Below, piece by piece: positions 42,154 to 51,398 of a stretch of 64,000 nt of DNA. Positions within the stretch are counted from its first letter, which is position 1, and each line of letters opens with the position of its first letter. The stretch is from Thiobacillus denitrificans (GTDB lineage Bacteria; Pseudomonadota; Gammaproteobacteria; Burkholderiales; Thiobacillaceae). Both the position numbers and the translations under genes were made by a program. The notes beneath the pieces are model-generated. The model did no database searches. It was not told the DNA's origin and saw only the letters and a list, made by a program, of their open reading frames with translations. Where the stretch lies: assembly GCA_020723405.1 (NCBI GenBank), contig DYIY01000013.1:43831-107830 (forward strand), read 5' to 3'.

Positions 42154-43937
42154 CAGAAGGCCTGGTCCCAGCGCTGGGAGAGGCGGATGGCGGAGTTGAT
42201 GAGGCCCACCATGCTGTAGGTCTGGACGAAGTTGCCCCACTGTTCGCCGCTGCGGGTATCCAGGTGCTCGGCCAGCAGGCCGTGCCGGTTGCGGCAGGCC
42301 AGCAGGCGCTCGAACAGGGCCCGGGCCTCGTCCCGGCGGCCCAGGGCGGCCAGGGCGTTCACGTACCAGAAGGAGCAGACGATGAAGGCGTTGGCCGGGG
42401 TGCCGAAGTCGTCGGCCTCCACGTAGCGGAAAATGAAGTCGCCCCGGCGCAGATCCTGTTCCACGGCGGCCACGGTGCCGGCGAAGCGGGGGTCGGCCGG
42501 GTCCAGGAAGTCCACTTCCGACAACAGCAGCAGGCTGGCGTCCATCTCCGCGCCTTCGAAGGTGGAGGTGAAACTGTTCCGTTCCGGGTTCCAGGCCCGG
42601 CTTTCGATGACCTGGCGCAGTCGGTCGGCGTGACGCTGCCAATGGTCGGCCCGGCCTTCCAGGCCCAGGCGCCGGGCGATGCGGGCCAGCCGGTCGGCGG
42701 CGGCCCAGCACATCACCGCCGAGAAGGTGTGCACCCGCTTGCTGCCGCGCAGTTCCCACATGCCCGCGTCGGGCTGGTCGAAGACCTGGAGGGCCTTTTC
42801 CCCCAGGGGTTCCAGACGGTGGAACAGGGCCTCGTCGCCGCGCCGGATCAGGCGCTGGTCGAAGAAGACGTGGGTGGCGGCCAGGATGGCCGAGCCGTAG
42901 ACGTCGTGCTGGATCTGCTGCCAGGCCTGGTTGCCCACCCGCACCGGGCCCATGCCCCGGTAGCCGGGCAGGCTGGCCACGCTGCGTTCCTCCAGGTCGG
43001 TCCGGCCGTCGATGGCATAGACGGGTTGCAGGTGGCCGTCGGCGGCATTGGCGGCGATGTTGAGCACGTAGGACAGGTAGCGTTCCATGGTGCGGGTGGC
43101 CCCCAGACGGTTCAGGGCGTTGACCACGAAGTAGCCGTCCCGCAGCCAGCAATAGCGGTAGTCCCAGGTGCGGGGAGTGTCGGGGGCTTCGGGGATGGAG
43201 GTGGTCATGGCCGCCACGATGGCGCCGGTGTCGTCGAAGGCGTTGAGCTTGAGGGTGATGGCGGCGCGGATCACCGCTTCCTGCCATTCGAAGGGAATGC
43301 CCAGGAAGCGCACCCATTCCTGCCAGTAACGGGTGGTTTCCTCCAGGAAGTGGCGGCCGATGTCGCCCACCGCGCCGTTGACCGTTTCGTCCGGCCCCAG
43401 CAGCAGGGTCAGGGTGTCTTCCAGGAAGAAGGGGATTTCACCCAGGAGTGCGGTCACCGGGGCATCGGTGGTGACCCGCAGCACCAGGTCCGGCATCACG
43501 TAGCGGACGTGGTTGCTGCCCCAGGTCACCTGGGGCGTTCCCGCGCCGTAGTCGTAGGCGGGGCGCAGGCGCAGGGCGATGCGCGGGCTGCCTTCCAGAC
43601 GGCGCACCCGGCGCACCAGGCTCATGGGCCGGAACATGCGCCCGTACTGGCCGAAGCGGGGGGCGAAATCAGTGATCTCGATGGCCCCCCCGTGGCGGTC
43701 CTGGAGGCGGGTCACCAGGATGGCGGTGTTCTCCAGGTAGTGCTGTTCGGTCTTCTCGCAATCCACCAGGTCCACGGCAAAGAACCCCCGTGCGTCGTCC
43801 TTGCGCTCACCCATGAGCAGGGAACAGAACACTGCATCGCCATCGAAGCGGGGCAGGCAACACCAGGCCAGTTCGCCCCGGGGGTCGATGAGGGCGCCCA
43901 CGTTGCAGTTGCCGATGAGGGCCAGATCCAGGTTCAT
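42153..43937 (-). CDS. GH15-family glycosidase (glucoamylase or trehalase type)
   Basis: A 594-aa alpha/alpha-barrel enzyme. The signature TWDYRYCWLRDGYFV (about 258-272) and WGNFVQTYSMVGLIN near the C-terminus carry catalytic and sugar-binding residues of GH15. Substrate may be trehalose, or an alpha-glucan, since bacterial GH15 members of this shape include trehalases. Its place after otsA and otsB suggests turnover of trehalose when osmolarity falls (inference). Four-base overlaps with otsB and mscS. Confidence 0.88.
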   Translation of the reverse strand: MNLDLALIGNCNVGALIDPRGELAWCCLPRFDGDAVFCSLLMGERKDDARGFFAVDLVDCEKTEQHYLENTAILVTRLQDRHGGAIEITDFAPRFGQYGRMFRPMSLVRRVRRLEGSPRIALRLRPAYDYGAGTPQVTWGSNHVRYVMPDLVLRVTTDAPVTALLGEIPFFLEDTLTLLLGPDETVNGAVGDIGRHFLEETTRYWQEWVRFLGIPFEWQEAVIRAAITLKLNAFDDTGAIVAAMTTSIPEAPDTPRTWDYRYCWLRDGYFVVNALNRLGATRTMERYLSYVLNIAANAADGHLQPVYAIDGRTDLEERSVASLPGYRGMGPVRVGNQAWQQIQHDVYGSAILAATHVFFDQRLIRRGDEALFHRLEPLGEKALQVFDQPDAGMWELRGSKRVHTFSAVMCWAAADRLARIARRLGLEGRADHWQRHADRLRQVIESRAWNPERNSFTSTFEGAEMDASLLLLSEVDFLDPADPRFAGTVAAVEQDLRRGDFIFRYVEADDFGTPANAFIVCSFWYVNALAALGRRDEARALFERLLACRNRHGLLAEHLDTRSGEQWGNFVQTYSMVGLINSAIRLSQRWDQAF

Positions 43938-44686
43938 GGTGTCGTCTCCAGGGCGTTGCCCAGCCAGTCGCGCACGGCGCCCACGTCGGCCAGGCGGTGG
44001 GTGGCGCAGGAGGGGCCCGGACCCACCTTGATGGACAGGCCCCCCAGCAAGTTGACGCGGGCGAAGCCCTGTTCGTCGTTGGCATCGTCGCCGATGAACA
44101 CCGGCCGCCGGTCGGCGAAGGGGGGTTCGCTCAGGTAGGCGGCGATGGCGGTGCCCTTGTCCACTCCGGCCGGTTTCAATTCCGCCACGTACTTGCCCTT
44201 CTGCACCGTGTAGTGATGGCCGATGGCCTTGGCCAGGCGGGCCATGAGCTGGTGGACGTGGCCGGCCAGGAAGGGGGCCTGGCGGTAGTGGAGGGCCAGG
44301 GTCATGCCCTTGTCCTCCAGCAGCAGGGCCGGGAAACGCAGGGTCTGGGCGCCCAGTACGGTGCGGACGTCGTCCAGGGCCCCGGCGGGAAGGGGCGGGC
44401 GATGGACCCGGCCGCCGCCGTCCCGCCGCTCCAGGCCGTGCTGGCCGGCCATGGGCATGGCCAGGCCCGGCAGATGGTGGGCCAGATCCGCCAACGAGCG
44501 GCCGCTGATCAGGGCCAGGGCGCCGCCGCCGGCAACCTGCAGGCGTTGCAGCAGGGCCAGCAGATCCCCGTCCACGTGGACCGAGGCCGGGGTGGCGGCC
44601 AGGTCGATGAGGGTGCCGTCCACGTCCAGAAAGTAGGCCCAGTCCGGCCGGGCCGGGGGAGGCGGGGAGGCGTGTTGCAGGTGCAT
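43934..44686 (-). CDS. otsB: Trehalose-6-phosphate phosphatase
   Basis: Dephosphorylates trehalose 6-phosphate. HAD fold, 250 aa: nucleophile motif FLDVDGTLID (about 20-29), ISGRSLADL (motif II, about 60), and the GDDANDEQGF (motif IV, near residue 197) acidic site. Ends 13 bases downstream of the otsA stop region and overlaps the GH15 gene by four bases. Confidence 0.95.
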   Translation of the reverse strand: MHLQHASPPPPARPDWAYFLDVDGTLIDLAATPASVHVDGDLLALLQRLQVAGGGALALISGRSLADLAHHLPGLAMPMAGQHGLERRDGGGRVHRPPLPAGALDDVRTVLGAQTLRFPALLLEDKGMTLALHYRQAPFLAGHVHQLMARLAKAIGHHYTVQKGKYVAELKPAGVDKGTAIAAYLSEPPFADRRPVFIGDDANDEQGFARVNLLGGLSIKVGPGPSCATHRLADVGAVRDWLGNALETTP

Positions 44687-44699
44687 CGGTCAGTGTTCC

Positions 44700-46949
44700 T
44701 CAGGACTTGGGCGGGCTGGGGCTCTGGCCCACGGGGGTTTCCAGCAGGCGATTGCGCCGGCGCATCAGGGCCGCGTCCAGCAGCATGCGGCCGGCCCAGC
44801 GGTAGACGTTGAAGTCAGCCACCAGGCCGCGCATCAGGCGCATGCGGTCGCGCTGTTCGGAGGCCGGCATGGTGAGGGCCAGGTGCAGGGCGGCGGCGCA
44901 CTGGTCGGCGTCGTAGGGATTGACGATGAGGGCCTCGGGCAGTTCCCGGGCGGCCCCGGTGAAGCGGGACAGGATCAGCACGCCCCGCTCGTCGTCCCGG
45001 GCGGCCACGAACTCCTTGGCCACCAGGTTCATGCCGTCATGGAGGCTGCTGACGAAGCACAGGTCGGCGGCGCGGAAGTATTCGTAGACCTGGCGGGGTT
45101 CGTGGTGGCTGGCCTTGAGCAGGATGGGGGCCACGCCGTTGCGGGTGTGCCGGGTGTTGATCTCGGCGGCCAGGGCCTCGATGCGCTGCTGGTGGTGCTG
45201 GTATTCCTCGATGCGCGAACGGGTGGGAGCAGCGATCTGGATGAAGCAGAAACGGCCGGCCCATTCCGGATGCAGTTCCAGCAGACGCTCGACGGCCCGG
45301 AAGCGTTCGGCGATGCCCTTGGTGTAGTCCATGCGATCCACGCCGATGCCCAGCAACAGGTCTTCGGGCAGGCCGTTCTCCCGGCGCAGGGCGGCGCGGC
45401 ACTCGGCCAGGGGCCGGGCCAGGATCTCCGCATTGGGGGGCCATTCGATGGAGATGGGGTAACGGCGCACGGCGGTGAGCTTGCCCCCCAGGGACACCGT
45501 CAGGGCCTCCCGGTCCACCCGGGCTTCCAGGGTCCGGTCCACGGTGTCGACGAAGTTGTTGCAGTGGAACTGGGTGTGGAAGCCCAGGATGCTGCTGCCC
45601 AGCAGGCCCTTGAGGATCTCCTCGGCGAAGGGGCAGATGGCGAAGGATTCCGGGTTGGGCCAGGGGATGTGCCAGAAGGTGATGATGGTGGCCTCTGGCA
45701 GCAGTTCCCGCACCATGCGCGGCAGCAGGGCGAAGTGGTAGTCCTGGACCAGGACGATGGGCGCCCGGGTCCGGGCTTCCTCCACCACGGCCTGGGCGAA
45801 CAGGCGGTTCACTTCCACGTAGTGCTGCCAGTCGCTGCTGCGGAAGATGGGACGCACATGGGCGATGTGGCACAGGGGCCACAGGCCCTCGTTGGCGAAG
45901 CCGTAGTAGTAGCCGGCCTCCTCCTCCGGGCTCAGCCAGACCCGGCGCAACTGGTAGGCGGGGGCCTCCGGGGGCACGGCCACCCGGTCGTGGCGGTCCA
46001 CGGTTTCCCGGTCGGCGCTGCCGCTGCCGTGGGCGATCCACACCCCGGAACAGGCCCGCATGATGGGCTCCAGGGCGGTGACCAGGCCGCTGGCCGGGCG
46101 ATGCAGCGCCACGGCGTTGCCCTGGCGCTGGTGGATGTAGGGCTCCCGGTTGGAGACCACGATCACGTCGTCGCCGCGCAACTCCCCGTGCAGGATGCCG
46201 CGCAGGGCCTCCGGGTTCCAGGTGACCTGGCTGTCGTCCCGGGTGCGCAGGTCGGTTTCCATTTCCTGGATGAGCCGTTGCAGGTCCCGGGCGATGGGGC
46301 GGAATTCCGGCGCCTGCTGGGCCAGGTTGGCGGGCTGGCGCAACAGGCCCTCGCCGCGCAGCAGGGCGCGCATGCCCGCCACCCAGCCCCGCCAGGAGAG
46401 TTGGGCGATGACCACGGTGATGAGGGACACCAGGGCCGCCAGGGTGGTGAACACGTAGAACACGTAACGCTGGGTTTCCTCGCTGCGCCGGGCCACGAAG
46501 CTCATGTCGTGGACCAGGACCAGGGCCGCCAGGGGCGCGCCGCTCAGGGGGGCTTCCCGGACCGCCACGTGGAGAGGACCCTTGGCGCTGTCGATGAGGT
46601 GCGCGCTGGCACCGGTCCAGCGGCCCAGGTCGCCGCAGCGGATTTCCTCCGGCAGGGTGGGGGTGGCCCAGGGGGGACTGTCCGGGGCCAGGCACACGCC
46701 CACGGCGTAGAGCCGCTCGTCCTGGGTGAGACGGGTGAGGAAGGCGATGGCCTTGCGGTTGGAACCGGCCTTGAGCAGGTCGTCCAGGGGTTCCACCACG
46801 GTGTTGGCGATGAGCTCGGCGCGGATGTCCAGATCCCGCACCGCCCAGCGCAGGGTGAGCTTGTCCACCAGGGGCACCACGCCGTAGGCCACGGCCAGCA
46901 GGGCCAGGATGAGGGGAATGACGAAACGGAGGGATATGCGCATGTTCAA
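44700..46949 (-). CDS. otsA: Trehalose-6-phosphate synthase with membrane sensor-like N-terminus
   Basis: Makes trehalose 6-phosphate from UDP-glucose and glucose 6-phosphate. The GT20 domain runs from about 260 ([10 protein letters not shown]) through the glucose- and UDP-binding region ([25 protein letters not shown]) to the C-terminus around 735 ([16 protein letters not shown]). Ahead of it is an extra ~250 residues: two membrane helices (about 8-30 and 164-190) enclosing a ~130-residue periplasmic region, then a HAMP-like linker. This is a membrane-tethered, possibly signal-gated synthase; ordinary OtsA (about 470 aa) is soluble. First gene of the ots-GH15-mscS-fixJ operon. Confidence 0.92.
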   Translation of the reverse strand: MNMRISLRFVIPLILALLAVAYGVVPLVDKLTLRWAVRDLDIRAELIANTVVEPLDDLLKAGSNRKAIAFLTRLTQDERLYAVGVCLAPDSPPWATPTLPEEIRCGDLGRWTGASAHLIDSAKGPLHVAVREAPLSGAPLAALVLVHDMSFVARRSEETQRYVFYVFTTLAALVSLITVVIAQLSWRGWVAGMRALLRGEGLLRQPANLAQQAPEFRPIARDLQRLIQEMETDLRTRDDSQVTWNPEALRGILHGELRGDDVIVVSNREPYIHQRQGNAVALHRPASGLVTALEPIMRACSGVWIAHGSGSADRETVDRHDRVAVPPEAPAYQLRRVWLSPEEEAGYYYGFANEGLWPLCHIAHVRPIFRSSDWQHYVEVNRLFAQAVVEEARTRAPIVLVQDYHFALLPRMVRELLPEATIITFWHIPWPNPESFAICPFAEEILKGLLGSSILGFHTQFHCNNFVDTVDRTLEARVDREALTVSLGGKLTAVRRYPISIEWPPNAEILARPLAECRAALRRENGLPEDLLLGIGVDRMDYTKGIAERFRAVERLLELHPEWAGRFCFIQIAAPTRSRIEEYQHHQQRIEALAAEINTRHTRNGVAPILLKASHHEPRQVYEYFRAADLCFVSSLHDGMNLVAKEFVAARDDERGVLILSRFTGAARELPEALIVNPYDADQCAAALHLALTMPASEQRDRMRLMRGLVADFNVYRWAGRMLLDAALMRRRNRLLETPVGQSPSPPKS

Positions 46950-47072
46950 TCGCGGGCAGGACGCTCAGCGTCTGCTGACGGCCCCTTGCCTCGCCCGGTT
47001 GGCCGTCCCCGCAGGTAGATGTGATGGGTGCCATGCTAGGCCCCCGACCGAGCGGGACAATCCGTCTGTCAC

Positions 47073-47089
47073 CGTACGAGCGTCACGTA
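47073..47089. promoter_or_regulatory. Shared 17-bp motif, copy B (ahead of otsA)
   Basis: CGTACGAGCGTCACGTA, 14 of 17 positions identical to copy A ahead of marR. It sits 124 bases from the otsA start in the divergent gap (46950-47179) that also holds the ArsR promoter. Confidence 0.5.
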
Positions 47090-47142
47090 AGCGGCTCCCT
47101 GATGTCGCCTGGAGGTGACTGGTGGGCCAGAGGAAAAATCCG

Positions 47143-47172
47143 GTTGACACAACATGTCAACATAACTAATTA
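47143..47172 (+). promoter_or_regulatory. ArsR gene promoter with overlapping operator
   Basis: Consensus -35 TTGACA (47144-47149), 17-base spacer, -10 TAATTA (47167-47172). A perfect 7-bp inverted repeat GTTGACA / TGTCAAC (47143-47149, 47155-47161) covers the -35 box and part of the spacer, the expected place for ArsR auto-repression. Confidence 0.75.
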
Positions 47173-47179
47173 TTTCGAC

Positions 47180-47491
47180 ATGAAGCGCAGTTACTCGAAA
47201 GCCCTCCCCAAGGAATGGAAGCCCCTGTCCAAGGTCTTCACGGCCCTGGGCGACGAGCATCGCCAGCGCATGCTGCTGCTGTTCGAAAAGGGGGAACGGC
47301 TCAACGTGGGGCAGATCGTGGAAGTCTCGCCCCTGTCCCGTTCCGCCGTGTCCCATCACCTGAAGGTGCTGAAGGAGGCGGGGGTGCTGGGTTCCGAGAA
47401 GGTGGGCAAGGAAGTGTATTTCTGGATCGATGGGGATTATGTGGCCGCCACCCTCCAGAACGTGCTGTCCTATCTGCGCGAAAACCATTGA
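47180..47491 (+). CDS. ArsR-family winged-helix repressor
   Basis: A 103-aa regulator: LSKVFTALGDEHRQRMLLLF opens the winged helix, the recognition helix is in PLSRSAVSHHLKVLKEAGVL (about 52-71), and the wing in EKVGKEVYFWI. The metal-binding CxC motif of ArsR/SmtB sensors is absent (no Cys at all), so it senses something else. The ATG lies seven bases after the -10 box and has no Shine-Dalgarno, so the mRNA is probably leaderless. It is 22 bases upstream of aas and should repress the pair. Confidence 0.85.
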   Translation: MKRSYSKALPKEWKPLSKVFTALGDEHRQRMLLLFEKGERLNVGQIVEVSPLSRSAVSHHLKVLKEAGVLGSEKVGKEVYFWIDGDYVAATLQNVLSYLRENH

Positions 47492-47513
47492 ACAGGAAAG
47501 GGAAGGCTGGACC

Positions 47514-49652
47514 ATGCTGAAACCGTTGATCCGCAAACTGTTGGGCGGAGTGCTGGGGCTGTTGTTCCGCCTGCGGGTGGAGGGCCGCATGGACGGCCTG
47601 CGCAGTCCCCGCCTGCTCATCATCGCCAACCACGAATCCTTCCTGGACGGCCTGCTGCTGGGAGTGACCCTGCCCCTGGACCCGGTGTTCGTGGTGCATA
47701 CCGGGGTGGCGGCCAACCCCTTCTTCCGCCTGGTACTGTCCCTGGTGGACTACCTGGCGGTGGACCCCACCAATCCCATGGCCATGAAGTCCATCGTCAA
47801 GCTGGTGGAATCGGGCCGGCCGGTGGTGATCTTTCCCGAGGGGCGCATCACCAACACCGGCAACCTGATGAAGGTCTATGACGGGCCCGCCTTCGTGGCC
47901 GCCAAGACCGGTGCCGACGTGGTGCCGGTGCGCCTGGACGGCCCGGCCCGGACCTATTTCGCCCGCACTTCCGGTGAATATCCCCGCCGCCTGTTCCCCC
48001 GCATTACCCTCACCGTGCTGCCTGCCAGCCGCATCACCCTGCCCGAGACGGGCCGCTCCCGGGAGCGGCGCCGGCTGGCCGGGGAATCCCTGCGCCGGCT
48101 GATGCAGGAAATGATCTTCTCCTCCCAACCCATCGACACCCTGTACTCGGGTTTCCTGGACGCCATGGACATCCACGGCCGCCAGCGCCGGGTGCTGGAG
48201 GACATGAAGCAGATCGAATACAGCTACGACGATCTGCTGAAGATGAGCCTGGGCCTGGGCCGGGCCGCCGAGAAGCTGACCCGGCCCGGGGAGGCGGTGG
48301 GCCTGCTGCTGCCCAACCTGGGGGCCACCCTGGCCCTGCTCCTGGGCCTGACGGCCCGGGGCCGGGTGCCGGCCATGCTCAACTACACCGCCGGCGCCGA
48401 GGGGCTGCGCAACGCCTGCGTGGCCGGGCGCATCCTCACCGTCATCACCGCCCGCAAGTTCGTCGAGACTGCCAAGCTGGAACCCATCCTGGCGGGCCTG
48501 GAAGGGGTGCGCATCCATTACCTGGAAGACCTGGCGGCGGGTATCGGCCTGCTGGACAAGCTGGAAGTGCTGCTGCTCTCCAGGGTGCCCCGCCTGGCCG
48601 CCCATCCGGCCCGGGCCGACGACCCGGCGGTGCTGCTCTTCACCAGCGGCTCGGAAGGCAAGCCCAAGGGCGTGGTGCTCTCCCACCGGGCCATCCTGTC
48701 CAACATCGCCCAGATCCGCGCGGTCATCGACCTGTCGGTGGAGGACAAATTCCTCAACGCCCTGCCCCTGTTCCACTCCTTCGGCCTCACCGGTGGCAGC
48801 CTGCTGCCCTTGCTCTCCGGGGCGCGGCAGTTCCTCTATCCCTCGCCCCTGCACTACCGGGTGATCCCGGAACTCTGCTACGACCGCAACTGCACCGTGC
48901 TGCTGGGCACCGGCACCTTCCTGGGCAACTACGCCCGCTTCGCCCACCCCTATGACTTCCACCGCCTGCGCCACGTCATCGCCGGGGCCGAGAAGCTGTC
49001 GGAGGCCGTGCGGGCCACCTGGATCGAGAAGTTCGGCATCCGCATCCTGGAAGGCTACGGCGCCACGGAGACCGCCCCGGTCATCGCCGTGAACACCCCC
49101 ATGGCCTACCGGGCCGGCAGCGTGGGCCAGTTGCTGCCGGGCATCCAGGCGAAAGTCATCCCGGTGCCGGGCATCGACAATGGTGGGTTGCTCCACGTCC
49201 AGGGCCCCAACGTTATGAGCGGCTACTACCGATATGAACACCCGGGGGAACTGGAACCCCCGTCCTCGGAAGCCGGCCCCGGCTGGTACAACACCGGCGA
49301 CATCGTGGAGATCGACGCCGAGGGCTATCTGCACATCCGTGGCCGGGTGAAACGCTTCGCCAAGGTGGCCGGCGAGATGATCTCCCTGGAAGTGGTGGAG
49401 AAGATCGCCGTGGCGGCCTCCCCCGCCGGCCAGCATGGTGCCACCACCCGCAGCGATGCCCAGCGGGGGGAAGCCATCCTGCTGTTCACCACCGATGCCG
49501 GCCTGACCCGGGAACGGCTCCAGGAAGCCGCCCGGGCCGGGGGGCTGCCGGAGATCGCCGTGGCCCGGGAGATCCGGGTGGTGGAGGCGCTGCCGCTGCT
49601 GGGCACGGGGAAGGTGGATTACGTGACCTTGAAGAGGATGGGGGAGGGGTGA
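47514..49652 (+). CDS. aas: Bifunctional acyl-ACP synthetase / lysophospholipid acyltransferase
   Basis: Re-acylates 2-acyl-lyso-phosphatidylethanolamine using acyl-ACP it makes itself. 712 aa (E. coli 719). Residues about 1-205 form the PlsC acyltransferase with NHESFLDG (HX4D) and FPEGRIT; from about 230 the AMP-forming synthetase with LLFTSGSEGKPKGVVLSH (P-loop), YGATETAP and WYNTGDIV. The C-terminal lysine in LGTGKVDY is present. ArsR gene is 22 bases upstream; lplT follows after an inserted amidohydrolase. Confidence 0.94.
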   Translation: MLKPLIRKLLGGVLGLLFRLRVEGRMDGLRSPRLLIIANHESFLDGLLLGVTLPLDPVFVVHTGVAANPFFRLVLSLVDYLAVDPTNPMAMKSIVKLVESGRPVVIFPEGRITNTGNLMKVYDGPAFVAAKTGADVVPVRLDGPARTYFARTSGEYPRRLFPRITLTVLPASRITLPETGRSRERRRLAGESLRRLMQEMIFSSQPIDTLYSGFLDAMDIHGRQRRVLEDMKQIEYSYDDLLKMSLGLGRAAEKLTRPGEAVGLLLPNLGATLALLLGLTARGRVPAMLNYTAGAEGLRNACVAGRILTVITARKFVETAKLEPILAGLEGVRIHYLEDLAAGIGLLDKLEVLLLSRVPRLAAHPARADDPAVLLFTSGSEGKPKGVVLSHRAILSNIAQIRAVIDLSVEDKFLNALPLFHSFGLTGGSLLPLLSGARQFLYPSPLHYRVIPELCYDRNCTVLLGTGTFLGNYARFAHPYDFHRLRHVIAGAEKLSEAVRATWIEKFGIRILEGYGATETAPVIAVNTPMAYRAGSVGQLLPGIQAKVIPVPGIDNGGLLHVQGPNVMSGYYRYEHPGELEPPSSEAGPGWYNTGDIVEIDAEGYLHIRGRVKRFAKVAGEMISLEVVEKIAVAASPAGQHGATTRSDAQRGEAILLFTTDAGLTRERLQEAARAGGLPEIAVAREIRVVEALPLLGTGKVDYVTLKRMGEG

Positions 49653-49678
49653 TGGGGGCGGGCGGTTTGGGCGGTGTT

Positions 49679-50070
49679 AAATCCCCCCCAGCCCCCCTTT
49701 TTCAAAGGGGGAGTCGGGTGGTGGGTGCGCGGGGGGCAGTGCCGTGTCAGGGCCGAGCCGGTCAGCGTCCCACCAACGTGTTTCCCCCCTTTGGAAAAGG
49801 GGGGTTAGGGGGGATTTCCAGGCATCCAGAATCCCCTCCCTTTCCATTCCTGACTCGCCGCGCCAGAACGCCCTCATCCCATGAGCCGCCGTCGATTCCC
49901 TCATCACGCAGGGCCCTTCCCGTTGGTCGGCGCAGGTCTGGCTGGAACCGGTCGAGGTCGATTCGGCCGGGGTCAAATCCCCCCCAACCCCCCTTTACAA
50001 ATGGGGGGAGTCGGGTGGTGGTCCGCCAACGTGTTCCCCCCCTTTGGAAAAGGGGGGCTAGGGGGGATTT
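49679..50070. repeat. Four C-rich palindromes in a duplicated segment
   Basis: Copies at 49679-49715, 49783-49817, 49976-50012 and 50034-50070 make two inverted pairs. Each pair is followed by the shared text GGCATCCAGAATC (49821 and 50074, 253 bases apart) and then an ATG (49881 and 50134, again 253 bases apart), so a unit was tandemly duplicated. The gap 49653-50133 holds these repeats and a gene-start remnant. Confidence 0.8.
49881..49975 (+). pseudogene. Remnant of a duplicated Tat-signal gene start
   Basis: ATG followed by MSRRRFPHHAGPFPLVGAGL parallels the start of the amidohydrolase (MNRRQFLQRTGLLTLGGAGL) in length, twin-arginine and Gly/Ala core, at a constant 253-base offset. After about 30 codons the similarity stops at the next C-rich palindrome. 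Best read as a decayed copy of the 5' end. Confidence 0.5.
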
Positions 50071-50133
50071 CCCGGCATCCAGAATCGCCGACATCTCCAT
50101 TCCCGCATCCCTGAACCAACCCGGTCCCACCCC

Positions 50134-51372
50134 ATGAACCGTCGTCAATTCCTGCAACGCACCGGCCTGCTCACCCTGGGCGGCGCCGGCCTGGCCGGCT
50201 GGAGCCTGTGGCCCGAGGCGGGGATCATCAATCCCTGCCGGGCCGGCCTGCCTGGGGAACTGGCCGAGCATCCCCTGATGCAGCAGGTCTGGGCCGGCAT
50301 CGATCCTGCCAGGGTGTGGGACGCCCACGCCCATCTGGTGGGGGTGGGCGACGGGGAAAGCGGCGCCTGGGCCAATCCCAGGATGGACAGCCTGTGGAAT
50401 CCCCTGCAATACGTGCAGAAGCTGTTCTACCTGAACGCCGGTTGCGTCCACAACGCGCCGGGCAAGGTGGATGAGAGTTTCGTGGCCCGCCTGGAAAACC
50501 TCATGGATGGTTTTCCGCCCGGGGCGAAGATCCTGCTTCTGGCCTTTGACTGGGCCCATGACGAGCAGGGGCGACCCAGCCGGGAGAACAGCGCCTTCCA
50601 CCTGCCCAACGCCTATGCGGCCCGGGTGGTGGCGGCCCATCCGGGACGTTTTGAGTGGGCGGCCTCCATCCATCCCTACCGGTCCGATGCCCTGGCGGCC
50701 CTGGAGCAGGCGGTGGCCCAGGGCGCCCGGGCCATGAAGTGGCTGCCGGCGGCCATGGGCATCGATCCGGCCGCGCCCCGTTGCGATGCCTTCTACCGGG
50801 CCCTGGCCCGCCACGACCTGCCCCTCATCACCCACGCCGGCCACGAGGCGGCGGTGGCGGGCACGGCGGTGCAGGAATACGGCAATCCGCTGAAACTGCG
50901 CCGGGCCATGGATCTGGGGGTGCGGGTGGTGGTGGCCCATTGCGCGTCCCACGGCGAGGACCGGGACCTGGACCGGGGCGGCAGCGGCCAACCCGTACCC
51001 AGTTTTGATCTGTTCGCCCGGCTCATGGACGAGCCGGGCCACGCCGGGCGGCTGTTCGCCGACATCTCCGCAGTGACCCAGTTCAACCGGGCCGGGGTGC
51101 TGGACGTGCTGCTGGCCAGGACGGACTGGCATGATCGGCTGCTGAACGGTTCCGACTATCCCCTGCCGGGCATCCTGCCGTTGATCTCCGTGGAAAGGCT
51201 GGTGGGCCGGGGCTGGCTGGAAGCTGACGCAAAGCCTTTCCTGATCGGTTTGCGGGACCACAATCCCCTGTTGTTCGATTTCGCCCTGAAGCGTTTGCTG
51301 AAGCGGGATGGGGTGGGGTTCGGGGCCTCGGTGTTCGAGACCCGGGATTTCTTTGTGGGGGGTGGGAAATGA
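50134..51372 (+). CDS. Tat-exported amidohydrolase-family protein
   Basis: A 412-aa metal-dependent hydrolase of the TIM-barrel amidohydrolase type. Twin-arginine signal NRRQFLQRTG with hydrophobic core (about 3-27) implies periplasmic location after folding. VWDAHAHLVG (HxH metal site, about 65), MKWLPAAMGID, ITHAGHEA (about 235) and NGSDYPLPG (metal Asp, about 340) are the barrel-strand motifs. Substrate unknown. It sits between aas and lplT, flanked by palindromes on both sides, which looks like a later insertion into an aas-lplT pair. Confidence 0.85.
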   Translation: MNRRQFLQRTGLLTLGGAGLAGWSLWPEAGIINPCRAGLPGELAEHPLMQQVWAGIDPARVWDAHAHLVGVGDGESGAWANPRMDSLWNPLQYVQKLFYLNAGCVHNAPGKVDESFVARLENLMDGFPPGAKILLLAFDWAHDEQGRPSRENSAFHLPNAYAARVVAAHPGRFEWAASIHPYRSDALAALEQAVAQGARAMKWLPAAMGIDPAAPRCDAFYRALARHDLPLITHAGHEAAVAGTAVQEYGNPLKLRRAMDLGVRVVVAHCASHGEDRDLDRGGSGQPVPSFDLFARLMDEPGHAGRLFADISAVTQFNRAGVLDVLLARTDWHDRLLNGSDYPLPGILPLISVERLVGRGWLEADAKPFLIGLRDHNPLLFDFALKRLLKRDGVGFGASVFETRDFFVGGGK

Positions 51373-51398
51373 ACGGGGGGTGGTGTTGCTGGCGTCTT

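Noticed and set aside
41278..43317. Long 679-codon frame ending as MscS
   Set aside because: The upstream ~390 codons are antisense-like sequence through the GH15 gene in another frame; the MscS protein starts at 42153 with its first helix.
51225..51250. GACGCAAAGCCT, a GEMM-like string
   Set aside because: It is inside the amidohydrolase coding sequence, and the other conserved blocks (GGCAAACC, tetraloop) are absent; a chance match.
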